A stretch of DNA of 64,000 nt, from NCBI RefSeq assembly GCF_021462225.1, contig NC_061804.1:3883001-3947000 (forward strand), written 5' to 3'. This DNA comes from Girardinichthys multiradiatus. Its lineage: Eukaryota; Chordata; Actinopteri; Cyprinodontiformes; Goodeidae. The position numbers and the translations under genes are program-made. This document shows positions 1 to 11,909 of the stretch, one piece after another (within the stretch, counting starts at the first letter, position 1; each line of letters begins with the position of its first letter). The notes beneath the pieces were generated by a model. That model was not told the DNA's origin and ran no database searches. It worked only from the letters and a program-made list of their open reading frames with translations.

Positions 1-1185
1 AGTCCACCACTTCCTGAATACACAGTCTTAAGACTTCAACAGATGGGTATTTCTTTATTTCTCAAGTTATACATTTTTTGCTAATCCTACTTTGTCATCC
101 AAATTTGTGGAATGTCAGAGCAATTGCAGAGTTTAGTCAGAAATCTACCCGCACCTCCAGGAAAACCAAAACTCTTGCAACGGCCTGATTTTCACAGGAC
201 CTTGAGATGTTTAATTACTCTAGGACATGGACGATTGATTTTACCAGCACTTTGTACTTTAAATCTCAAAACCTCCCATGTAAGTATCTTACTTCATTCA
301 ATGTTGGTATAACTGTGATGCAAAAAGACATTTTGCAAGGAAATAAATGTCCATAAAGCTCAATTAGCATGGTAATATTTGTATTCTGGTTGTACCTAGT
401 AAACCAGGTGACGGTAATGACAAACCATGAGTCTTTCTGAAACTATGAACAGCGTTGAGGCACAGTTTGCATTTAAGAATGACGTGTAGAGTGAAGGTGA
501 ATTCTGCCATGCAAGGGAGCCATTAGAACATTTTTCAACGTAACACACCAGGGCTTCTAATATTCTAATATCATTTCTACATTGAGCCTCATGATTATAT
601 GCTATGGTTGATACACTGAACTTTAAGTGTTGTTGATGTCAAGTGTGAGCAATTGATCTATCCATTCAGAAGATGGAGCACCTGGGTATTTGCCACTTGT
701 TAGTCGTTGGCCCACCTGACCCATATTTATAGTGTTTTGGTCGCAGATATTTAGGGTGTGAATGGCTGTGAAACTGACTTGGAAGGAGAGCTTAGACAGT
801 ACTGTAGATGCTACCTAGAGCATATCTAAAGCCACCTGGTCCGTTTTAATGTAGGTTTTTGCAGTTGTCAGTACAAACTCTGCTTTTCTCGTTTTCTCCT
901 CAAGAGTGCCATTTCTTCTTGATGGACAACAGAGTGTTGATCTGGACAGCTGTCCTTTCTGGGTCATGCCATGTACATCTGGTCTTTGTGCTTTATGCCA
1001 ATGTAGAAATGTCTCCACTGTCAAGGAAACCTAAAATGCTTGCAACAGCCTGATATTTCACAGGACTTTAAGATGGTCAACAACTTCTAAGACAGCAAAA
1101 GTTGCTTTTACCAGCACTCTGTGGTTTAAATCTCAAATTCTCCCTTGTAAGGATCTTACCTTGTTTGATGTTTGTGAAACTGACT

Positions 1186-1383
1186 TGGAAGAAGAGCCCA
1201 GACTGTACTGTAGATGCGGACTAGAGCATATCAAAAAGCCACCTGCTCTGTTTTAATGTAGGTTTTTGCAGTTGTCAGTACAAACTCTGCTTTTCTCCTC
1301 ATGAGTGCCATTTATTCTTGATGGACAAACACAGTGTTGATCTGGACAGCTGTCCTTTCTGGGTCATGCCATGTACATCTGAG
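1186..1383 (+). repeat. Internal direct repeat of 776-981 within the duplicated unit
   Basis: Bases 1186-1383 repeat 776-981, starting at ACTGACTTGGAAG and ending at CATGTACATCTG, with about 10-15 percent differences and a small deletion. The bases before it (about 1027-1165) also resemble about 165-300. The unit therefore contains an older, more diverged repeat. Copy B carries the same arrangement near 2698-3302. Confidence 0.8.
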
Positions 1384-1548
1384 TAGGCTGTTTAATTTCA
1401 TTCAAGTACATGTTTAAACTATCCTGGCTTCATAATATTGTAGAAGGGACAAGGTTCTTCTCCCTTCTTTACTCAGGAATAAAGTCCTTACGTCAAGGAG
1501 AACACCGTTTCCAGGAGTTAGGATTTAGATTCAGGGTGAAAACAAGCT

Positions 1549-1621
1549 CGAGCTAGCCAGGAGTCAAACCTAGATTCTTCTGATCTGTAGTCAGACGCGT
1601 TATCCATTGCGCCACTAGCCC
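1549..1621 (-). tRNA. tRNA-Arg-derived gene with altered anticodon (ACA), likely pseudogene
   Basis: The reverse strand folds as a 73-nt tRNA: acceptor GGGCTAG pairs with CTAGCTC (one G-U), with A-box-like TGGCGCAATGG, a TCTGA/TCAGA anticodon stem and a T arm. The sister copy at 5040-5112 is a typical tRNA-Arg(ACG). Here the anticodon loop is CTACAGA, so the anticodon is ACA, and the T loop reads TTTGA instead of TTCGA. Both changes look like CpG decay. The second hits the invariant C56 in the B box and should weaken transcription and folding. An anticodon of ACA would read a Cys codon, but the body keeps tRNA-Arg features. Confidence 0.8.
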
Positions 1622-1741
1622 TTGCAATGTCAGTTATGTCATGGTCACTGTGTCAGATCTTGACTAATGTGGTGCCGCAGCGCATAAGGACGTGCAAGTT
1701 GCCAACTAAAAGGAGTGGGGGAAAAAAAAGATCAAAACCGA

Positions 1742-1814
1742 TGCCCCGTGTGAGGCTCGAACTCACGACCTTCAGATTATGAGACTGACGCGCTGCCTAC
1801 TGCGCCAACGAGGC
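1742..1814 (-). tRNA. tRNA-Met(CAT), elongator type, copy A
   Basis: This 73-nt minus-strand tRNA has acceptor stem GCCTCGT paired with ACGGGGC and discriminator A. The anticodon stem-loop TCAGTCTCATAATCTGA presents CAT, and the T arm contains GTTCGAGCC. It matches the vertebrate elongator Met type rather than the initiator, which has a different acceptor and anticodon stem. It is identical to the copy at 5233-5305. It lies 120 bp from the tRNA-Arg relic and is transcribed toward it. Confidence 0.93.
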
Positions 1815-3342
1815 TCGGGAGCACCCTCGGGATGGTTCCATGTGTGATACAAAACCACCATATAGGGTTTTGACCATTTTTGTTATAGCTATGGTTGCGC
1901 TCATGTCATCACATGACTGGCGAGTCCACCACTTCCTGAATACACAATCTTAAGACTTCAACAGATGGGTATTTCTTCATTTCTCAAGTTATACATTTTT
2001 TGCTAATCCTACTTTGTCATCCAAATTTGTGGAATGTCAGAGCAATTGCAGAGTTTAGTCAGAAATCTACCCGCACCTCCAGGAAAACCAAAACTCTTGC
2101 AACGGCCTGATTTTCACAGGACCTTGAGATGTTTAATTACTCTAGGACATGGACGATTGATTTTACCAGCACTTTGTGCTTTAAATCTCAAAACCTCCCA
2201 TGTAAGTATCTTACTTCATTCAATGTTGGTATAACTGTGATGCAAAAAGACATTTTGCAAGGAAATAAATGTCCATAAAGCTCAATTAGCATGGTAATAT
2301 TTGTATTCTGGTTGTACCTAGTAAACCAGGTGACGGTAATGACAAACCATGAGTCTTTCTGAAACTATGAACAGCGTTGAGGCACAGTTTGCATTTAAGA
2401 ATGACGTGTAGAGTGAAGGTGAATTCTGCCATGCAAGGGAGCCATTAGAACATTTTTCAACGTAACACACCAGGGCTTCTAATATTCTAATATCATTTCT
2501 ACATTGAGCCTCATGATTATATGCTATGGTTGATACACTGAACTTTAAGTGTTGTTGATGTCAAGTGTGAGCAATTGATCTATCCATTCAGAAGATGGAG
2601 CACCTGGGTATTTGCCACTTGTTAGTCGTTGGCCCACCTGACCCATATTTATAGTGTTTTGGTCGCAGATATTTAGGGTGTGAATGGCTGTGAAACTGAC
2701 TTGGAAGGAGAGCTTAGACAGTACTGTAGATGCTACCTAGAGCATATCTAAAGCCACCTGGTCCGTTTTAATGTAGGTTTTTGCAGTTGTCAGTACAAAC
2801 TCTGCTTTTCTCGTTTTCTCCTCAAGAGTGCCATTTCTTCTTGATGGACAACAGAGTGTTGATCTGGACAGCTGTCCTTTCTGGGTCATGCCATGTACAT
2901 CTGGTCTTTGTGCTTTATGCCAATGTAGAAATGTCTCCACTGTCAAGGAAACCTAAAATGCTTGCAACAGCCTGATATTTCACAGGACTTTAAGATGGTC
3001 AACAACTTCTAAGACAGCAAAAGTTGCTTTTACCAGCACTCTGTGGTTTAAATCTCAAATTCTCCCTTGTAAGGATCTTACCTTGTTTGATGTTTGTGAA
3101 ACTGACTTGGAAGAAGAGCCCAGACTGTACTGTAGATGCGGCCTAGAGCATATCTAAAAGCCACCTGATCTGTTTTAATGTAGGTTTTTGCAGTTGTCAG
3201 TACAAACTCTGCTTTTCTCCTCAAGAGTGCCATTTATTCTTGATGGACAACACAGTGTTGATCTGGACAGCTGTCCTTTCTGGGTCATGCCATGTACATC
3301 TGAGTAGGCTGTTTAATTTCATTCAAGTACATGTTTAAACTA

Positions 3343-4910
3343 CAGGTCCTTCTCAAAATATTAGCATATTGTGATAAAGTTCATTATTTTCCATAATGTC
3401 ATGATGAAAATTTAACATTCATATATTTTAGATTCATTGCACACTAACTGAAATATTTCAGGTCTTTTATTGTCTTAATACGGATGATTTTGGCATACAG
3501 CTCATGAAAACCCAAAATTCCTATCTCACAAAATTAGCATATTTCATCCGACCAATAAAAGAAAAGTGTTTTTAATACAAAAAACGTCAACCTTCAAATA
3601 ATCATGTACAGTTATGCACTCAATACTTGGTCGGGAATCCTTTTGCAGAAATGACTGCTTCAATGCGGCGTGGCATGGAGGCAATCAGCCTGTGGCACTG
3701 CTGAGGTCTTATGGAGGCCCAGGATGCTTCGATAGCGGCCTTTAGCTCATCCAGAGTGTTGGGTCTTGAGTCTCTCAACGTTCTCTTCACAATATCCCAC
3801 AGATTCTCTATGGGGTTCAGGTCAGGAGAGTTGGCAGGCCAATTGAGCACAGTGATACCATGGTCAGTAAACCATTTACCAGTGGTTTTGGCACTGTGTG
3901 CAGGTGCCAGGTCGTGCTGAAAAATGAAATCTTCATCTCCATAAAGCTTTTCAGCAGATGGAAGCATGAAGTGCTCCAAAATCTCCTGATAGCTAGCTGC
4001 ATTGACCCTGCCCTTGATAAAACACAGTGGACCAACACCAGCAGCTGACACGGCTCCCCAGACCATCACTGACTGTGGGTACTTGACACTGGACTTCTGG
4101 CATTTTGGCATTTCCTTCTCCCCAGTCTTTCTCCAGACTCTGGCACCTTGATTTCTGAATGACATGCAGAATTTGCTTTCATCTGAAAAAAGTACTTTGG
4201 ACCACTGAGCAACAGTCCAGTGCTGCTTCTCTGTAGCCCAGGTCTGGGGAATGCGGCACCTGTAGCCCATTTCCTGCACACGCCTGTGCACGGTGGCTCT
4301 GGATGTTTCTACTCCAGACTCAGTCCACTGCTTCCGCAGGTCCCCCAAGGTCTGGAATCGGCCCTTCTCCACAATCTTCCTCAGGGTCCGGTCACCTCTT
4401 CTCGTTGTGCAGCGTTTTCTGCCACACTTTTTCCTTCCCACAGACTTCCCACTGAGGTGCCTTGATACAGCACTCTGGGAACAGCCTATTTGTTCAGAAA
4501 TTTCTTTCTGTGTCTTACCCTCTTGCTTGAGGGTGTCAATAGTGGCCTTCTGGACAGCAGTCAGGTCGGCAGTCTTACCCATGATTGGGGTTTTGAGTGA
4601 TGAACCAGGCTGGGAGTTTTAAAGGCCTCAGGAATCTTTTGCAGGTGTTTAGAGTTAACTCGTTGATTCAGATGATTAGGTTCATAGCTCGTTTAGAGAC
4701 CCTTTTAATGATATGCTAATTTTGTGAGATAGGAATTTTGGGTTTTCATGAGCTGTATGCCAAAATCATCCGTATTAAGAAAATAAAAGACCTGAAATAT
4801 TTCAGTTAGTGTGCAATGAATCTAAAATATATGAATGTTAAATTTTCATCATTACATTATGGAAAATAATGAACTTTATCACAATATGCTAATATTTTGA
4901 GAAGGACCTG
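3343..4910 (-). mobile_element. Tc1/mariner transposon, family 1, complete, TA target duplication
   Basis: The element starts CAGGTCCTTCTC and ends GAGAAGGACCTG, with TA at 3341-3342 and 4911-4912. Terminal inverted repeats of about 200 bp run inward to about 3542 and 4711. One transposase gene lies between them on the minus strand. The empty target site is preserved in the duplicated unit (near 1411-1428). Two more copies of this family form the fused element at 20131-22913. Confidence 0.96.
3620..4582 (-). CDS. Tc1-family transposase, uninterrupted reading frame, 14-residue internal gap
   Basis: A 320-residue transposase that would cut and paste the element at TA sites. The N-terminus (residues about 1-110) has two helix-turn-helix-type DNA-binding segments. 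The catalytic part shows SDES, then FQHD, then NPIENLW, with 34 residues between the second Asp and the Glu (DD34E). The frame starts at MGKTADL and ends at PTKY without stops or shifts. Compared with the copy at 20408-21404 it lacks 14 residues just before WATEKQ, in the basic linker between DNA-binding and catalytic regions. The same gap is present in the copy at 21676-22636. The triad is intact, but activity is doubtful because of the gap. It is antisense to the surrounding unit and belongs to the transposon only. Confidence 0.93.
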   Translation of the reverse strand: MGKTADLTAVQKATIDTLKQEGKTQKEISEQIGCSQSAVSRHLSGKSVGRKKCGRKRCTTRRGDRTLRKIVEKGRFQTLGDLRKQWTESGVETSRATVHRRVQEMGYRCRIPQTWATEKQHWTVAQWSKVLFSDESKFCMSFRNQGARVWRKTGEKEMPKCQKSSVKYPQSVMVWGAVSAAGVGPLCFIKGRVNAASYQEILEHFMLPSAEKLYGDEDFIFQHDLAPAHSAKTTGKWFTDHGITVLNWPANSPDLNPIENLWDIVKRTLRDSRPNTLDELKAAIEASWASIRPQQCHRLIASMPRRIEAVISAKGFPTKY

Positions 4911-5039
4911 TATCCTGGCTTCATAATATTGTAGAAGGGACAAGGTTCTTCTCCCTTCTTTACTCAGGAATAAAGTCCTTATGTCAAGGAGAACACTGTT
5001 TCCAGGAGTTAGGATTTAGATTCAGGGTGAAAACAAGCT

Positions 5040-5112
5040 TGAGCTAGCCAGGAGTCGAACCTAGATTCTTCTGATCCGTAGTCAGACGCGTTATCCATTG
5101 CGCCACTAGCCC
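5040..5112 (-). tRNA. tRNA-Arg(ACG), copy B
   Basis: This 73-nt minus-strand tRNA has acceptor GGGCTAG/CTAGCTC, A box TGGCGCAATGG and the anticodon loop CTACGGA giving ACG (reads CGN Arg codons after A-to-I editing). The T arm is intact, with GGTTCGACTCC. It closely resembles the vertebrate tRNA-Arg(ACG) type. The discriminator base is A, where copy A has G. This copy looks functional, unlike its sister at 1549-1621. Confidence 0.93.
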
Positions 5113-5232
5113 TTGCAATGTCAGTTTTGTCATGGTCACTGTGTCAGATCTTGACTAATGTGGTGCCGCAGCGCATAAGGACGTGCAAGTTGCCAACTAA
5201 AAGGAGTGGGGGAAAAAAAAGATCAAAACCGA

Positions 5233-5305
5233 TGCCCCGTGTGAGGCTCGAACTCACGACCTTCAGATTATGAGACTGACGCGCTGCCTACTGCGCCAAC
5301 GAGGC
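5233..5305 (-). tRNA. tRNA-Met(CAT), elongator type, copy B
   Basis: Identical to the tRNA at 1742-1814: 73 nt, anticodon CAT, intact A and B boxes, discriminator A. A poly-A run on the plus strand (about 5213-5220) gives a T-run just past the 3' end on the transcribed strand, a fitting Pol III terminator. Confidence 0.93.
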
Positions 5306-5366
5306 TCGGGAGCACCCTCGGGATGGTTCCATGTGTGATACAAAACCACCATATAGGGTTTTGACC

Positions 5367-8300
5367 AAGATTTGTGAGGACATAGCTGCTTGTTTGGCTG
5401 CATGTTTGTCAGACTAGTACTGTCCAGCATGGTAAATACAAGTCATCATAAGCTTAAGAACTAGAAGAGAGCATGTTTTGTAAAATGTAATTACAAAATA
5501 ATTTATTTATGGGTTTCCAGTTGAAACAGTCCTCTGACTGCAATTATGGTAATGCTGGATATATTGTGCAAATAAAAAGTTTACATTCAGTTTAAAAAAA
5601 CTAAAGCGTCAACTATCTTCAAAATTGGTATATGCTATGCATGCAATAAAGTGATGCAATTACCTATTTTGTTGTTGAGTTTTGGACAGACGATAAATAT
5701 AACTTCACAGAATTCAATTTTTTCAACCCCACAGAGCCAGATATACAGTCAGCCGGCAGTCAGCTTAGATTTACTGATTAGCCTTCAGCTATCCTCTGGA
5801 AGACAGGATGCACCGGCTCATGTCTGTGTGGATTAAGGTTGCCTGTTAATTCAGCCTGTTGCTCCTGGCAAAATACCAACTGTAGAAGGCAGTCAGAAAA
5901 AAATGAGACAGCAAATGGTCCATCTGTATGTAGAATGAGTTCCAGGAATGCTCATATGTATTTATAGAAATGAATATTTTTTGTCGTTTTTGTATTTGCC
6001 TGTTATTTTTGTGTCTCCTCTATTTATCATCATCTTCTCTTCAGGTGTGTTTCAGGGAGGTTATCTCACATGTTTGCTCAGTCTGTCACAAAACATTTGC
6101 ATAAACATTACAATTATTGGTTGTATTGGTTATAATTTAGTGAAACTTCCCACTGCAGCATGACAGTCTAGTGTTGGGGGAAGTCTTTCTGAATCAACAC
6201 CTAGCTAAATTTATCACAAAGAAGTCTGTAAACTAAAAATCAATGCAAACAGATAACGTCTTATCTGATTTAAACCTTAATACAGTATATGAGGTGGAAC
6301 TAGTTTACTTTCACTATTTAACACTGAGAATTTGATGTTGAACTTGCAACTAAGTTCTCAGTCTTTAAACATGTTTTAATGGTACTTGTGAAACCTCTTT
6401 CGCTGTATCAACCACCACAATAGATTTGAAGTAAAACGACTGCAATTTCTTCAACTGGTGGTTAGATTTCCTTTGAGTTAAATTGCCAAAATCAAATGAA
6501 TGTTAACGTCTAAAACTGTTTTAACTTATAACAATTTTAACTCTATATCTGACATTTAAAAAAATGTTTTTTAAATTCATAAATTTTAAAGATACATTTT
6601 TTAACTATAGAGCTGTTGTACATCAATACCACAGACATCCGGATTTGAAGCATAATAGGGAAAGTTTTCAACTGCATTCAGTCCTGTTTAAAATCATTCT
6701 GTCCTTGTCACATGTTTATCTATGCTCATATTGATAGGATTACATCTCCCAGGTGCACATCTCCATTTTAAAGTATAGTCTCACGTTGGGTCTCTGAAAT
6801 GGATGTAGAAAAACCTTTACCACATGTACTTGACAGCTGGTATGTAAAATGGCACTACAATCAGAGAAATATAGTGCAACGTCATTACTTCATATTGAGC
6901 TTGTCACTTTTATCAATGTGATGGTCAGCACACTGGAAGAGCAACAACTTTAGTAGATGTTAGCATTTTTATACATTTGTTTTCAAGAATGCAAAAAAAG
7001 TAACGGGTCAAGCCTACCATGAGGTCTGAGTGTAAGATCATCTTTTATCCAATTATCAACACAAAAACTTTTTTTCTGTGCATGTTTATGACAAAAAAAA
7101 CACATATTTTGTGTGGGCATGTGGCAGCCAGCTATCAGGTCTGTCCAGCTGCTTTATGCACACTAAGCTCTTTACCAGTCACCACAATAGATTCTGAATA
7201 TCTCAGAAACACTCACATCCATCATCCTTAAATCCATACATTAGCAACATCCATTTTCTGTTCAGCTTTTTTCTCAGCTGGTGGTCGAGCTGTTGTTTTT
7301 TAAAGAATAAAAAAGCTCAAAGTGTTATTAACAAGTATAATATTATTGGTAAGTGGGCAACTTTTTGGTGCAGATAATGGTTTAGTGTGAACTTTAGTAA
7401 GTAACCAGGTTTTTTAAAAATTTCCCCTCTTACCCAAGGATAATTTTAACACAAAGGAATTCAACATTGACAGATAACTCGAGTGTAAGTTGTAAACACA
7501 TTTAGAAGGAAACAGTAAAGATGCAAAGAACACACATCTTGTCTTTCTTTTTGAATTGAGAAGTGACCAGGATGTTCACTGCAACGTCCAAATCTCAGGA
7601 TATCTGCAGTGAAGTTTGGGATCAGGTTGGCAGTGACAGACAAGGAGCGGTGTCATTGAACATTTCCATGGGAGCACCAAAATAACTCGCAAAGATCTGA
7701 ATGCTGTACTGCTCTTTTGTGGTGAAGAGAAAACAGCTGAAATGTGCACAATTTAGTTTACCAACAGAGCTAAATACACATGACAGACTTTACAAAGGAA
7801 TTACACCCATTTGTCGTGTTCATTGTAACTACCAACAGGATTTAAGCTGAGCCGAACTCTTGACCCAACAGGGACTTGGATGAAACATCAGTTTAACAGC
7901 AAAAAAGAAAAAAAAAACATTTAGTTAGACTACATTTTAAAAAGCTTTGTTTAATCTATTAATAATGTCAATTAAAATAAGTTCTTTCAAGCAGTCAAGT
8001 AAAACCCCTGCCATTAACCAGGATTTGTAAAATGAGGAGCAGGGCGAGGAACTGGAAGAACCGAGGCGGTTTATAATATGTATTGGGTCGGGCAAGGGCC
8101 GAGGCGGACTCTATTCAGCTGCTAAGAGACCCTGCTGGCCTGCGAGCCCCAAAGAGAAATTTAATTCTCATGGAGCAAATAAATCATGTGCGCAAAATCT
8201 AAGCAAAAACTTGACAGTTGGAAAGTAATATTGTCACTTATTATTTACAGGTAGATGAATAAATATTGCTGTTTCTACCTTAGCTGGAAAATCATACTAT

Positions 8301-9239
8301 ACACAAGGTATTTCCTTTTCAAAATATCAACAAATCACATAACCTTTTAGTGACAGAATGTGAACACAACATTAAATAAAAATAAACTTCAGGCAGAGGA
8401 GTACTGGTGTGATTAGTCCACAGTGAACATGTACACGTTTCTTCTGATTGGACATAAGGTGCCTCTGAGTGCACAGCAACCAAGAACAAATGGTTTTCAT
8501 GGAGCACCAATCAACTCCTGACTCCCATGTAGAAGGAGCCAAAAAAGAAATCATGATAGTTTGCAAGAAATCTGTAACTTCACTGCCACCTTATGGATGT
8601 GTAGTTTACAGTGTGTTATTATTAAATGCCAGTGACAGAGACAACTGTTTGTAATTTTCTGGATAGATATTGTAGCTCAGTAATAAATGATGCCATTTTT
8701 TGTAGATAATCCGTTTGCAAACAAGCCCATATCGGATCATGCATGTTTGATATATATCATCATTTAAGGTATTTGGACTTTTTTGAAAGTAACGGAGGCT
8801 CTTGTCGGGTGTATTGCAATTCAACAATGAAAAGGAAGATTATAAATAATCACAGGATAGTTAAGGTAGAGGTAAAGTAAAACAGCAAAAAAAACATAAC
8901 ATATAGAAAAATGTATCACCATGTCATGTCATCTCCTTACCTCAGGTCATTGACACCATTGGAAATGCCAGGGGCCATGAATGATAGGAGAATTTGGACT
9001 CAGTAATTGAAATTGCAGCCAAAGTAAGAATTATTAGTCAAACTAATAACGGCTCTGTTTAGGTAAACCCCTATAAGTGTGCAGTACCCTATATTGCAAC
9101 AGAACATTTGTAAATAAAGCTGCAAGGTTCATTAATATATTTTACTCCATAATTTGTGTACTCCTTTAAGGTACACCTATTGGCAACACCAACGAATATG
9201 TGTAAAAAGCTTTAAAGGCCTTATCACACCAATATCCAC
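5367..9239. other. Gene-poor AT-rich stretch
   Basis: No reading frame here has family resemblance, and no complete repeat was recognised. A small GC-richer patch at about 8030-8150 (several GGGC and GAGGCGG runs) stands out from its surroundings, but I could not assign it. Confidence 0.5.
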
Positions 9240-9445
9240 CTTATTCACCCTAAACAGTCTTGCCACTCCATCATAGGGCACTCGTAGACACACAACCATG
9301 TGCACACACACCCACTCTTAAGGGCAATTAAGAGAGACCAATTAACCAAAAAGTCATATTTTTGCACTTTTGACAGAAGCCAAAGTACCATCCGGGATTC
9401 AAATACAAGAATTTCTGACTGCAAGGCAACTGTGCTAACAACTGT
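9240..9445 (-). repeat. tRNA-headed SINE, truncated and diverged copy
   Basis: In reverse orientation it carries the series seen in the better copy at 55000-55352: the head with GCAAGG-type bases, then ACAGAAG, TTAATTGGTCTCTC, TTGCCCTTAAG, a GTGTGTGCACATGG-like stretch and a piece of the GCCCTATGATGGAG core. It is a partial, old copy of the same family. Confidence 0.6.
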
Positions 9446-11909
9446 TTAAAAAACATGTTCTGTATTTTTGCCTGTAGAATACGATTTTGACACTTGTCAA
9501 ACAGTTAGTCTGCTGGTCATGAATACGGAAATAGTTGAACCTAAGGTCACCAAGGGGAAGCAGTGTAGTGGGGGAAACACAGATCCAGTGGTAAACACAG
9601 TAGCATAATAGCTTCCTGCAGTCACAGTAGCAGTGACACAGAATGCAGTTGAATATTTCTAAGAAGATAAATGGGGAAAAGATGAAAAAAATTGTAATAC
9701 TTTTGTGATGCTGACTGAAAACTGATCCATGTGGAGAGACAGACATCCGGGCAACCAAGACTAGTATGTTGTGTCATTTTTGTGACCTTGGGCACATGAC
9801 GTAGGATCACCATTTTGTAAATGTTGAGCTGAGAAGTTTGGTTTCTGTGGTTACTTAATGAGTCTTTATTATAGTTTTAATTGATCCTTCACATTTTCCA
9901 ATGAATGCTTATGTAAACAAACTACACAGGGTCTCTCAGAGAGGCTAACACTAAGCTGTGAACAGAAAAACACCCCAGTTGGCTCTGGACTGAAACAAGA
10001 TGTGAATAAGTAGAAAAGTGCCACATTACTACTGTTAAGCATGGAGAAAGATGTGATTCTGTGGGCGTGTTCCTCTTCCAAAGTCCCTGGGAACCTTGTA
10101 AGAACGCATGGCATTAGGAACTCTTTGAAATATCAAGACATATTTAATAAAACTCTGGTGACCTTGGCCAGAAAACCGAAAATGGTGTGTTATGGAGCCA
10201 TACATGGGAATTGCTGAGGTGTGTTGTCAGAGATATTTCATTAAGCATTTAATGTGTATGTGTATGTGCTTTGCCTGGGGATGTCCCTAAAAAGAGTAGT
10301 CCTGGTGTTTGCTCTTCTGGGTCATCTTTTGAGCCATCAGATCAACCTGCTGAGTCCAACGTCAGGGGAATATGTGAAGTGTCATAGCTCAGTCTAAACA
10401 ATAACCTGTTAACAGTTGTAAATGAGACCTTTGCAACAACAATGCAACACAGTAGATCAGGTTATTTGGCAAAGGTGGAAATTTCAATTCTAGTGTTACT
10501 AAAATGTTAGGCAAAACAAATTAATACATAACTACTGGTTCACCATGGGTTCCACAGAGCCATTTACATCATCAACAGGCCTGAGGGGGCCATGGAGCGG
10601 GGTCCTCATTCTGAATGTTTTCCTCCTCATCGCTGCTTGGCTCCTGTTGTAGAAGACGTTAATCAGCATCTTTCAAGGTGTCATTGAGGTGAGACAAGTC
10701 CTCCACCTCTCAGTTACTTCCAGCAATTGTCTCAAATTCCAGCACCCTTGACAGACAGATGGGCTCTGGAAATTATATAATAAAAAATGAAATAAAATAA
10801 AAATACATTTTACAAAGTTTCCCATTAAAATCTTCCCAAAATATATTTTCATAATTACATTTTGGCAAACACAGATCTACCGTTTTTACTTTTTTTTACA
10901 AAGGCAAAGTCCTACTGTCCACATTTGTGGACCTCAGGTTTAGCAGCATAGTGGAGCTTTCCTGTTTGAAAATTTAGGCATATTTGAATGCCATAATATG
11001 TGTATGCTTGAGTTACAACATGTTAGCCCTAGATATAATCTTTTAAAAATATCTGAACAGCAGTATATGTGTAAAGACAGCTCAAAAGAAAAACTATTAG
11101 ACTCATTGGGTTTAATTTGGGTTTTTGTAACTGGATTTGAAGTTGACACATTTATTTTTGTGTAGATCACCCTAAAAGCACAGGTGGAAACCCACAGAGG
11201 TTTTATTTCCAAGGAGATCCCTTGTTGATTTAGTCGACTGCAATGGTTCCTCATATTTTCCTCCTTTTGGATGGATGAGAAGTTTACAATTTTTGAGTTG
11301 ATCACGGACACTTGTCACTCTGGTCCCCACCCCTGTTTTTCTTCTTCAGAAGAAATCCTCAACCGGTGGAGAGAAGAAATCAACATAAAAGTAATTTTTT
11401 TCTTTTTTTATATTAAATCGGATAGGTGTATTTAGAGGCCTGGGCAGGATGAGGCATAGTTTAAGATGATTTAGAATCACCGGTAGTTAATCCAAGGTAT
11501 CAACTTGATGCATGCAATACTGACTTAAGTGTTTTATGCTGAGCTGTTTTGATTTGCTGTGTAAGTGTGCTGAATCGCGCAGCGCGAATGCGATCAGCAA
11601 GGTGCGTGTGTTTTGTCTGGCTGATCTATCAGCCAGGAGTTAGAAATGGGATTTTTAAAGTTTTTCCATTCATGGCAGTTGCGGTCTGAGCCTCGTGGCC
11701 TGACCATTCCTTTGTCCCAGTTTTATTGCTGGAGTTTTTCCACTGAGTCCCCGACTCAGAGTTTTATGACCCTTTGTTCGAGATTTGGGGCAATCAGCTG
11801 CTGGTGGCCAAGGGCCCATGTTTGTCCCTTTTGTGTAGAATAGTGCTTGTCAGTTAGGTGAAGGTTTTTGGACCAGAGTAGTAATTATATCAGGACTATA
11901 TGGTTTCAA
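9446..11909. other. Gene-poor stretch with one possible coding vestige
   Basis: No gene recognised. The reverse strand of about 10560-10740 has an acidic, exon-like composition (a run reading SSDEEENIQNEDP), but it contains stops. I could not place it in any family. Confidence 0.35.

Larger units (their letters stand above)
1..1876. repeat. Tandem segmental duplication, copy A (left part outside window)
   Basis: Base 1 onward aligns almost base for base with base 1923 onward, a period of 1922 bp. The match runs through the tRNA-Arg and tRNA-Met genes and stops near 1876. Differences are scattered substitutions and 1-bp indels, so the duplication is recent on the scale of this window. Short open frames seen in both copies (for example near 112-312 and 2034-2234) are shared only because the DNA is duplicated. 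I see no protein gene in it. Bases 1877-1922 are a linker found only between the copies. Confidence 0.95.
1923..5366. repeat. Tandem segmental duplication, copy B, interrupted by a Tc1 element
   Basis: Second copy of the 1922-bp unit. It matches copy A until TTTTGACCA near 5366. The alignment is broken once, at 3343-4912, by a Tc1 transposon plus one TA. Copy A has the uninterrupted site TTTAAACTATCCTGGC near 1411-1428, so the transposon arrived after the duplication, or in only one copy before homogenisation. Confidence 0.95.

Noticed and set aside
1549..1621. tRNA-Cys(ACA)
   Set aside because: The body is tRNA-Arg and its sister copy has ACG. The anticodon change and damaged T loop fit decay rather than a real Cys tRNA.
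112..3000. Repeated 60-70 residue open frames in both copies of the tandem unit
   Set aside because: They are identical because the DNA is duplicated. They show no family resemblance, and small indels and stops occur nearby.
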